This document shows, in pieces, positions 56,796 to 64,000 of a DNA stretch of 64,000 nucleotides. This DNA is from JAMXLO01 sp963749575. Its GTDB lineage: Bacteria > Pseudomonadota > Alphaproteobacteria > Acetobacterales > Acetobacteraceae. The stretch lies in NCBI GenBank assembly GCA_963749575.1, contig CAVVNM010000022.1, forward strand, positions 62,001 through 126,000. The letters are read 5' to 3'. The notes beneath the pieces were generated by a model. It saw only the letters and a list, made by a program, of their open reading frames with translations. It had not been told where the DNA came from and did no database searches. Every line of letters begins with the position of its first letter. The first letter of the stretch is position 1. A program made the translations under genes and the position numbers.

Positions 56796-57681
56796 TCAAC
56801 GATCTCGCGCCAACGGATGGTGCGCCTCGACCAGCCGCTGCAGCCGCTCCGCCAGGACATGCGTGTATATTTGCGTTGTCGCAATATCCGCATGTCCCAG
56901 CAGCAACTGCAGGCTCCGCAGATCGGCACCATGCGCCAGCAGGTGCGAGGCGAATGAATGCCGCAGCACGTGCGGTGAAACCCGCGCCGGATCGAGACCA
57001 GCCGCCAGCGCCACTTGCTTGAGCAGCAGGAAGAACGCCTGCCGCGTCAACGCCCGACGGGGATCACGCCCGGGAAACAGATGCCGCCCGGCCTTGTCCT
57101 GTTGCGCGGCCAGTTCTGCGGCGGCCGCCTTCGCGGCCTCCGACAGCGGCACGATCCGTTCCTTGCCGCCCTTGCCGCTAATCAACAGCACCGCGGCATC
57201 GTCGGCCAGCGCGCGGCGCGGCAACGCCAGCAGCTCTGATACCCGCAGCCCGGTGGCGTAGAGGATCTCCAGTGCCGCCCACGCCACCGCGCCGCGCTCA
57301 CCGGGCATCCGCTTCGCCGCGTCCAGCAGCGCCTCTACCTCCTGCTCGCTCAGATATTTCGGCAGCGTCCTGGGCAGGCGCGGCGCGTCGAGCAGCGTGG
57401 TCGGATCGTCCCCGCGCACGCCCTCACGCAGCAGGAAGCGATGGAACTGCCGCAGCGCCGACAGCCGCCGCGACGCCGTGCGGGCGGCGAGGCCGGACGC
57501 GTTGCAGCCCCGCCATGTACGCCTGCAACAGCGGCGCGTCGCACCCTGCCGGCGGCTGGCCGCGCGCGGCGGCGAACGCGGCGAAGTCGTCGAGATCGGC
57601 CTGATAGGCCAGCAGCGTATTGCGCGCCGCGCCGCGTTCGGCGGCCAGCATCTCCAGGAACGCCTCGACGTGCCGGTCCAC
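56796..57681 (-). CDS. xerD: Xer-type tyrosine recombinase, apparent frameshift
   Basis: Site-specific recombinase for chromosome-dimer resolution at dif. The N-terminal SAM-like core-binding part is in frame one from GTG 57681 (MDRHVEAFLEMLAAERG; NTLLAYQADLDDF), and the catalytic domain follows from another frame (TGLRVSELLALPR with Arg; SGKGGKERIVPL with Lys; HVLRHSFASHLL with His-x-x-Arg; LGHADIATTQIYTHV with His and the nucleophile Tyr). One extra base near 57502 explains the break. XerC or XerD cannot be separated by eye; the location by aroK-aroB fits XerD in relatives. Confidence 0.85.
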
Positions 57682-57825
57682 TCAGTGGCTCTGGAACTTG
57701 TCGTTCGGCAGCACCTTCTCCACCGGATGCGGCGTCGGGTTGGGCGGATAGGACCCCAGGAACACCACTGTGGCGCCGAGGATCACCAGCCCCGCTGCGA
57801 CGACGATCAGAAAGATGCGGATCAT
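57682..57825 (-). CDS. Small hypothetical membrane protein
   Basis: A 47-residue protein with one hydrophobic segment (IFLIVVAAGLVILGATVVFL) and a proline-rich tail PPNPTPHPVEKVLPNDKF. The gene lies between aroK (divergent) and xer (directly abutting: TGA then GTG). Similar short proteins sit beside aroK or xer in related bacteria. Function unknown. Start ATG 57825. Confidence 0.6.
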   Translation of the reverse strand: MIRIFLIVVAAGLVILGATVVFLGSYPPNPTPHPVEKVLPNDKFQSH

Positions 57826-57892
57826 CGTCTGTTCCACCGACTCCTGCAGCGCCTTGGCCTGTTCAGCGCACCGTGTGCTAGCGTCCGCCGGC

Positions 57893-59574
57893 ATGACACG
57901 CAACACCGCACTCAAGGAGGCTGTTCCGCTGCCGAGCGCGCTGGCGGGGCGCAGCATCGTGCTGGTTGGGCTGATGGGCGCCGGTAAGACCTCGATCGGC
58001 CGGCGGTTGGCGGCGCGGCTTGGCTTGCCGTTCCGCGACGCCGATGCCGAGATCGAACTGGCGGCGGGCTGCACCATCCCGGAACTGTTCTCCCGCTATG
58101 GCGAAGGCGACTTTCGCGCCGGCGAGCGCCGCGTGATCCGCCGGCTGTTGTCCGGCGACCCGCTGGTGCTGGCGTTCGGCGGCGGCGCCTTCATGGATCC
58201 CGAAACCCGGGCAATCGTGCGCGAGGAGGCGGTGTCGGTGTGGCTGCGCTGCCCATTGGGCACACTGCTGCGCCGATGTCGCCGGCCGCGACAACCGGCC
58301 ACTGCTGGCCGACGGCAATCCCGCGGACATTCTGCAACGCCTGATGGATGTGCGATATCCGGTATATGCCGAGGCCGACATGATCGTCGATTGCGGCGAT
58401 GAGAGCCCGGACGCCACCACCGGCCGGGTGCTGAACACGCTGCTGACCTGGCAGGCGCCGCGACGGCTCGCGGTCGTGTTGCCGAGTACCAGCTACGACG
58501 TGGTGATCGGCGACGACCTGCTGGCGCGCGCCGGCGCGCTGCTGGCGCCGCGGATGGAGCAGAAGCGCGCCGTGGTGGTGACCGACGAGACCGTGGCGCG
58601 ACTGCATCTGCCGACGCTGCTGCGCGGTCTGGCAGAGACCAGGATCACCACCAGCCAGATCGTCGTTCAGCAGGGCGAGGCGTCCAAAAGCCTGGCAAGC
58701 TGGCAGAGCGTGGTCGATCAGTTGCTGGAGGCGCGGGTCGAGCGCCGCACCACGGTGATCGCGCTGGGCGGCGGCGTGGTCGGCGATCTCGCCGGCTTCG
58801 CGGCCGCCACGACGCTGCGCGGTCTGCCGTTCGTGCAGGTGCCGACCACGCTGCTGGCGCAGGTCGATAGCTCGGTCGGCGGCAAGACCGGGGTGAACAC
58901 GACGCAAGGCAAGAACCTGGTCGGCGCGTTCTATCAGCCGCGCATGGTGCTGGCCGATACCGGCACGCTCGGCACGCTGCCGCCGCGCGAATTGCGTGCG
59001 GGCTATGCCGAGATCGCCAAGGCCGGGCTGATCGGCGACGCGGCGTTCTTCGCCTGGTGCGAAGCGAACGGAGCCGCGGTGGTGGGCGGCGATCGCGAGG
59101 CACAGGCCGAGGCGATCATGCGCGCCTGCGCGTTCAAGGCGGCGGTGGTGGGCGATGACGAGCGCGAGGAGAAGCCGAATGACGGCCGCGCGCTGCTGAA
59201 CCTGGGTCACACGTTCGGCCACGCGCTGGAGGCGGAGTACGGCTATACCGGCGGCCTGCTGCACGGCGAGGGCGTCGCGGTGGGGCTGGGACTGGCGTTC
59301 CGGCTGTCGGCGCGGCTCGGGCACTGTGCGGCGGAGCGATGCGGACCGCGTGGTGTCGCACGTCGCGGCGATGGGTATGCCGGCGGAGTTGCGCGTGCTG
59401 AACCGGCGCTTCTCCGCCGCCACGCTGATCGGGCACATGCGGCGCGACAAGAAAGTGCGCGACGGGGCGCTGAAGTTCGTGCTGGCGCGCGGGATTGGGC
59501 AGACGTTCACCGCGGGCGATGTGCCGGTGGAGGCGGTGACCGAGCTGCTGCGCGACGCGGGATGCGGGGTGTAG
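57893..59574 (+). CDS. aroKB: Shikimate kinase - 3-dehydroquinate synthase (AroK-AroB) with two apparent frameshifts
   Basis: Two steps of the shikimate pathway. Kinase part: SIVLVGLMGAGKTSIGRRLA (Walker A), DADAEIELAAGCTIPELF, FGGGAFMDP; it breaks near 58276 and continues in the next frame with VRYPVYAEADMIVD. That same frame runs without a stop into the synthase part (VVLPSTSYDVVIGDDLLARA, ALGGGVVGDLAGFAAAT, PTTLLAQVDSSVGGKTGVNT, metal Glu in GYAEIAKAGLI, GHTFGHALEAEYGY), which breaks near 59333 and ends RDKKVRDGALKFVLARGIG at 59574. One extra base at each place explains the data. With no stop between, it may be a bifunctional fusion; internal ATGs (58344, 58380) leave separate genes possible. 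Confidence 0.83.
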
Positions 59575-60037
59575 CCTATCGCCGATCCGACGGCCGCTTC
59601 GCGCACCTATCCACGGCATGTGACCGTGACTAACAGTCGATGAGTAACGCCGCATCATCGCCTGTGAGGCACGAGCGACGACACCCCTACGCAATCTGTC
59701 CGACCGCCGCACCAAGCTTCGCGTGACTCGCCGCCCTTAGGATCAAGCCCGGCTTCCCGCGAGAGGCAGCCAAGCAGGCGGGCGGCACGCTAAGCAGCCA
59801 AATTGCGCCGGCGGCGCACCATTATGTCTGAAAATGGTTGCGCCGCGGGCCGATCTGACCGAGTCTCGCGACGGGCGATCGTGTTGAGGCTGTCAATCTC
59901 TGCGGTGGCTTGAGACCCCGATAAGCAGTCCGGCCCGCGCTGCATAGAGGTATCATTCTTTGTCGCCCTCGGAAACGGGGAGCACGGATGGCAGTGTCTT
60001 GAACATACCTGCGGCGTCACGGTCGCCTCCTGTGATC
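59575..60037. other. Non-coding flank of the IS110-family element
   Basis: No gene is seen. A repeated GCGCCGGCGGCGCACC-like stretch is around 59807-59823. The stretch next to 60037 probably contains the left end of the IS110 element (IS110 elements often carry non-coding RNA in this flank), but its boundary cannot be placed without another copy. Confidence 0.4.
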
Positions 60038-60046
60038 AAGGAGGTG

Positions 60047-61288
60047 ATGATGCAAGTGATGATTGAGCGAAGCGCTGGGCTCGACGTTCATCAGGCAACA
60101 GTCGTGGCGTGCGTGCTCATCGGCACGCCGGGCCGGCGGCCGACGAAGGAAGTTCGCACGTTCGCGACGATGACCCGGGACCTTGAAGCGCTGCGCGACT
60201 GGCTGACGGAATTGGGCGTGACAAGTGTCGGCATGGAGAGCACCGGGGTTTACTGGCAGCCGATTTACGCCGTTCTGGAAGGGCGTTTCGAGCTCATCGT
60301 CGGCAACGCGCGGCACATCCGCAACGTGCCAGGTCGCAAGACCGACGTGAAGGATGCCGAGTGGGTCGCCGATCTTGTCCGCCACGGGCTGATCGCGAAG
60401 AGCTTCGTACCGCCGCCCCCGCTGCGGGAATTGCGCGAACTGCTGCGTTACCGCCGCAAACTGACGGAGAGCCAGGCGGCCGAACGCAACCGGCTCCTGA
60501 AGCTCTTGGAGACGGCCAACATCAAGCTGGCGAGCGTCGCCAGTGATGTGTTCGGCGTGTCCGGCCGGGCGATGCTCAAAGCCCTGATCGAAGGGGTCGC
60601 CTCGGCTGAAGATATAGCCGCTCTTGCCAAGGGGGCGTTGCGCCGCAAGCACGGCGAGTTGGTGCTGGCGCTTGAAGGTCGGATGCGGGAGCACCACCGC
60701 TTCCTGCTGACGATGCAACTGCGTCGGCTCGAAACCGCCGAGCAGGATATCGCGGACCTTGACCAGCGCATTGCTGAGAAGCTGGAACCCTATGCAGTTC
60801 AGCATCTTCTGTTGATGCGGATCCCCGGGGTCGATTGGTTGGTCGCCGCCGTGCTGATCGCCGAAATCGGCACCGACATGAGCGTGTTCGTCAGCTGCTA
60901 CCATCTGGCGGCCTGGGCAGGCGTTTGCCCGGGCAACCACGAGAGCGCCGGAAAGCAAAAAAGCGGTCGCGCCCGCAAAGGCAACATCCACTTGCGCACG
61001 ATCCTGGTCGGCGCAGCGGTCTCCGCATCCAGAACGAGGGGCAGCTATCTCAAGGACAAGTATCATCGCCTGAAGGCCCGCCGGGGCGCCATGCGCGCAG
61101 CTCTTGCCATTGCCCACAAGATCCTCGTCGCCGCCTACCACATGCTGGCGAAGGGGATCGACTACCGCGACCTGGGCGAAGCCTATCTCGACAAGATCAG
61201 CCAGACCCGCACCGTCGCCAACCTCAAGCGCCGCATAGAACGCCTCGGGTACCAGGTCAGCCTCCAACCCAAAGCACAGGCCGCATGA
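60047..61288 (+). mobile_element. IS110-family transposase (DEDD)
   Basis: A 413-residue intact transposase. The N-terminal DEDD domain has AGLDVHQATVVACVL (first Asp), GMESTGVYWQPIYAVLEGR (Glu) and GRKTDVKDAEWVADLVRHG (Asp-x-x-Asp). The C-terminal Transposase_20 part has LMRIPGVDWLVAAVLIAEIG and AAWAGVCPGNHESAGKQKSGR with the serine region. A perfect AAGGAGGTGA ribosome site at 60038-60047 precedes ATGs at 60047 and 60050. Family members recombine using a bridge-type non-coding RNA from the element ends; none was identified. The element adjoins the end of an IS630 transposase. Confidence 0.92.
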
Positions 61289-61315
61289 TATCGCCCGACG
61301 CGAAGCTATTTTCAT

Positions 61316-62388
61316 GGCAGAGATTCTTAGCCCGGCCAACGGAAGCGTGGTGCGGGTGTTGCGCTCGGCATTGAGCGCGCCGACTGCCTGATGGATCGCG
61401 TGGTCGAGTTCGCCTGGGTCAGCGAAGGTCTGATGCGCGAGATGATGCGCTTTGAGGTCATGCCAGACGCGTTCGATGTCGTTCAGTTCGGGCGCATATT
61501 TGGGCAGCCACTCGACGATGAGCCAGTGGGTGCGGGTCGCCAGCGCTGCCAGCGAGAGCTTGCTGGTATGGATCGGCCCATTGTCCTCGACCAGCACCAC
61601 CGGCTTGATGGGTTGCCCGGGCTTCGGGCCATGGAGCCGGTCGAGTTGCTCGAGATGGGCGACGAAGTCGCTGCTGCGCTTGGTCGGGCTGGTGTGCACG
61701 ATAAGCTGGCGTGTGAGGTGATCGAACGAACCCAGCATGGCGATCTTCTTCGCCTGCCCCGGCGCCGGCACCCGCAGGTCCGCCCCCGCCTTGGCCCATG
61801 CCCGCGCGAGATAGGGGTGCGTCAGTGCCTCGCTCTCATCGCCGTAGAGCAATACGATGTCGCCGGCCTCGGCCTGTTGCTTGCGTAATTGCAGGCGCAG
61901 ACCGACCCGTTCGACCTCGGTGGCGCTCTGGCGTCCGTTCAGCGTGTGGCGCGGCCGCCGCCAGCGGAACTTTTTTTGTGCAACGCCTTGGACAGTTGCG
62001 AACGGCTGATGTGGACGCCTTCCCGCTCTGCGATCTCGGCGCGCAGCCGGGCGATCGTCCAGTTGCGCCGGTCCGCCACCGGCGCTTCCAGCAACGGGGT
62101 GGCCACACGCAACGCCGCTTCACTCTTCACCGGCGCCGGGCCGGGCGCCACGCTGGCCTTCAGCGCCCCCGCACCGTCGCGCACAAAGTCGCTGCGCCAC
62201 AGGCGGACCGTATCTTCACGCACACCGAATGCCTCGGCGATGCGCGGGCTCGTCCAGCCGGCCAGCGTCAGCAACACGGCACGCGCGCGGTCCGCCTCGC
62301 CGCGTTCACGCGAGCCGGCAAGCGCCGTCAGCGCGGCACGTTGGTCGTCGGTCGCTGAAACCGGTGATCGGCCTGTCATCGTCGGCAC
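61316..62388 (-). mobile_element. IS630-family transposase in two overlapping frames
   Basis: Frame 1, from ATG 62388 to a stop at 61939, has a helix-turn-helix (RAVLLTLAGWTSPRIAEAFGV; WTIARLRAEIAEREG). Frame 2 takes over at the A7 run (61971-61977) and holds the DDE domain: IVLLYGDESEALTHP (Asp), VVLVEDNGPIHTSK (Asp), WLIVEWLPKYAPELNDIERVW (Glu). A -1 slip on AAAAAAAG joins ALHKK to FRWRRPRHTLN. The C-terminus TLPLAGLRISA has no in-frame stop, because the frame continues antisense through the IS110 element, so this end may be cut or carry an indel. Inverted ends not resolved. Confidence 0.85.
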
Positions 62389-62453
62389 CTGCGAATCGGT
62401 GCCGCCAGGGAATCAATCCGTCAACCGTTGGTCAAGCTGCCAGATTCTGCTTA

Positions 62454-62722
62454 GGGCTGCACGGCACCTGCGCGAGCTGTTGCAGCAGCTGGCGACCTCC
62501 GCCCGCCAGACGATCAGCCCGGCGAGGAAGAAGCGCGAGGCGGATGCCGCCGGCGAGGCCGACACGCCGGACAGCGACAAGCCGGGCATACCAATGACCA
62601 CCGAAACGGGAGAGCCCGGCGATCCTGAACACCTGCATTGCCAACTGCGCCGACAACCCAGTGATGCAGCGCTGGCCGCTTCGCTTACCGGGCCGGCGAC
62701 ACCGGCACCGGTGCCAGCCTAG
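62454..62722 (+). pseudogene. Truncated hypothetical open frame next to IS630
   Basis: A plus-strand frame continuing from inside the IS630 region to a stop at 62720-62722: HLRELLQQLATSARQTISPA, then a charged, low-complexity stretch (EADTPDSDKPGIP) and an Ala/Pro-rich end. The 5' part is lost in the transposon, and no start codon is obvious. It might be the 3' remnant of a gene cut by the insertion. No family recognised. Confidence 0.35.
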
Positions 62723-63054
62723 GCGGCGTGCTGCGCGTAGTGGCCGAACTGGGCCCGATCCAGCGCACCATGACTGGCGGCCTCGTGGCCGGCCTCGCTC
62801 GCGGCATCCCGGAAATACTGCAGCACGAACACCCGTACAGCGCTGGTTCGGCCGCCGCTGTGGCCGGTTGCCTCGATCTGGCGGACCAGCCGGCTAATGT
62901 CCTGCCGCTCGCGCCGGCAGATTTCGGCGAGCGCGTCCCACAGCTCGGGTTCCAGGCGCATGCTGGTGCGGCCGCGTTCCGCCACGACGTTGCGATTGAT
63001 CAACCGACTGCTCGGCACCGCTGCCCCCTGTCCGATCCGCCGCCAGGGAAACAC
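62719..63054 (-). CDS. Ribbon-helix-helix DNA-binding protein
   Basis: A 111-residue protein of the RHH_4 (arylsulfotransferase-region) type: SSRLINRNVVAERGRTSMRL, then PELWDALAEICRRERQDISR and AVRVFVLQYFRDAAS. The ATG at 63054 gives an extra N-terminal stretch; a GTG at about 63018 (VPSSRLINRN) is an alternative. Function unknown; it may be a regulator. Its stop overlaps the end of the plus-strand remnant. Confidence 0.75.
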   Translation of the reverse strand: MFPWRRIGQGAAVPSSRLINRNVVAERGRTSMRLEPELWDALAEICRRERQDISRLVRQIEATGHSGGRTSAVRVFVLQYFRDAASEAGHEAASHGALDRAQFGHYAQHAA

Positions 63055-63079
63055 AGGCGTGCTAAGAAATGGTTGTCGG

Positions 63080-63562
63080 TCAGATCGGCAGCGGCGCGGC
63101 CTTCAGCCGCTCCATCGAGAACCGGCTGGTGACATTGCGCAGCGGCACTGCTCCGATCAGCCGGCGGTAGAAGTCGTCGTAGGCGGCGATGTCCGCCACC
63201 ACAACGTGCATCAGGTAATCGACGTCGCCGCTCATCCGCCAGGCATCGACGATCTCCGGCATCGACCGGACCACCTCGGCGAAGCGCTTCAGCCAGTCGC
63301 TGGAATGGTCCGCGGTCTCGACCGCGACGAACACCGACACCGGAAGCCCGACCTTCGCGGGGTCAATCGTTGCCACGCGGCCACGAATTACCCCGGCCTG
63401 CTCCATGCGGCGGATGCGTTTCCAGCACGGTGTAGACGTGAGGCCAACCCTATCGGCGATATCGGCGAGCGACAGTGAGGCATCCACGGCGAGCAGCCGC
63501 AGGATCTCGCGGTCCACCCGATCCATGTCCTTATCCGAGGCCATCGTTGGTCCAACCCTCAT
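63080..63562 (-). CDS. Lrp/AsnC-family transcriptional regulator
   Basis: A 160-residue regulator: helix-turn-helix DREILRLLAVDASLSLADIA, then VGLTSTPCWKRIRRMEQAGV, and a RAM/ligand-binding domain (VFVAVETADHSSDWLKRF; MSGDVDYLMHVVVADIAAYD). It probably senses an amino acid; the target is unknown. ATG 63562 gives the longest form, while ATG 63544 (MASDKDMDRVDRE) fits the family better. It lies downstream of bolA in the same direction. Confidence 0.88.
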   Translation of the reverse strand: MRVGPTMASDKDMDRVDREILRLLAVDASLSLADIADRVGLTSTPCWKRIRRMEQAGVIRGRVATIDPAKVGLPVSVFVAVETADHSSDWLKRFAEVVRSMPEIVDAWRMSGDVDYLMHVVVADIAAYDDFYRRLIGAVPLRNVTSRFSMERLKAAPLPI

Positions 63563-63641
63563 CGGCGCCAGATCTCATAGCAGAAAATTGCCGGAATGGC
63601 GTATTTGGCAGAGCTAAGTGGAAAAATATTCTCGATGCAGA

Positions 63642-63927
63642 TCAGCCCGCTTCTTCTGGCGTGCGCAAAGTCAACGACAGTGCGTGCATGCCCGCCGGCG
63701 AACTCCGCCGCCAACGCGTCGTGCACCGCGCGCGACCTGGCCACCCTGCCCATGCCACGGAACGCCTCGGATACCAGCAAGACATTATAATGCGTCTCGC
63801 CGCCCGGCTGCGCGCCGGCATGTCCGGCGTGGCGCGCGCTGTCATCGACCACACGCAGCAGCCGAGGCGAAAATGCCTGGGTCAGCACGGCTTCCAGCCT
63901 TGCGGCGCGCGACTGCATTGCCGACAT
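63642..63927 (-). CDS. bolA: BolA-family protein, apparent frameshift
   Basis: BolA proteins work with monothiol glutaredoxins in iron-sulfur and stress regulation. From ATG 63927: MSAMQSRAARLEAVLTQAFS, the conserved THYNVLLVSEAFRGMGRVAR and HDALAAEFAGG. One frame then ends in unrelated sequence, whereas the expected HALSLTLRTPEEAG C-terminus is in the next frame and stops at 63642. One extra C near 63690 explains it. The His in HALSL is the conserved ligand. An open N-terminal extension to 63987 is unsupported. Confidence 0.82.
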
Positions 63928-64000
63928 ATCGACCGTTCCCCGTTCAGCGCCAAGAGCCAGTTGCCAAGCACCCGCCAAGTTGCCCATAACGGCACCATGA

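Noticed and set aside
56237..57022. 261-codon plus-strand frame overlapping MFS and xer
   Set aside because: It is a shadow of the MFS frame and runs antisense into xer; neither part has family motifs.
60017..61852. 611-codon minus-strand frame through the IS110 element
   Set aside because: Only its first about 180 codons match IS630 transposase; the rest is the antisense of the IS110 gene, which has a perfect ribosome site and family motifs.

Overview
The window is about 64 kb of GC-rich chromosomal DNA from an alphaproteobacterium, most likely Rhodospirillales and probably Acetobacteraceae. Three things point there: a 14-gene nuoA-N operon running nuoN-coaX-rnj-DUF1467-proS(short form)-lolC-lolD-dnaE, the neighbouring tig-clpP-clpX-lon-hupB block, and the accA...xer-aroK-aroB neighbourhood. 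The family assignment rests on gene order and protein type read by eye, not on a database search. Most genes are on the minus strand.

Layout. 1-3.6 kb: start of infC, thrS, and a frameshifted glycosyltransferase. 3.6-13.2 kb: an accessory stretch with an orphan CcdA antitoxin and ccdB scar, an alpha/beta hydrolase, several NAD-dependent epimerase-like SDR proteins, GST, a PhyH remnant, a TetR/COQ9-like regulator, a cupredoxin, a cupin, a histidine-kinase remnant, an IS630 remnant and an isochorismatase-like hydrolase. 13.2-24 kb: dnaE, Phd with a broken VapC, lolD-lolC, proS, DUF1467, RNase J, a BrnT remnant and coaX. 24-38.4 kb: the complete complex I operon, interrupted by palindromic repeats between genes but not inside them. 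38.4-39.9 kb: a gene-poor gap. 39.9-46.8 kb: tRNA-Asp, tRNA-Val, hupB, lon, clpX, clpP, tig and tRNA-Leu, a protein quality-control cluster. 47-52.5 kb: an IclR regulator, a large beta-helix-repeat membrane protein of unknown function and a B12-type radical SAM protein. 52.5-59.6 kb: two carboxymuconolactone-decarboxylase-like genes, accA, an accessory insert (XRE, TetR, MFS pump with palindromic operators), a Xer recombinase and an aroK-aroB pair in one frame. 59.6-64 kb: an IS110 transposase, an IS630 transposase split at an A7 run, a ribbon-helix-helix protein, an Lrp regulator and bolA.

Two patterns run through the window. First, toxin-antitoxin modules have decayed: CcdA and Phd persist next to truncated toxins, and BrnT is a scar. 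Second, conserved genes (a glycosyltransferase, accA, xer, aroK, aroB, bolA) each carry what reads as one extra base while both flanks stay well conserved. Because accA, aroK and aroB are normally needed, insertion-type sequencing or assembly error is the simplest explanation for these, though real pseudogenes cannot be excluded from one window. No wholly new system is evident. The best candidate for unexplored biology is the 886-residue beta-helix membrane protein at 48.0-50.7 kb.
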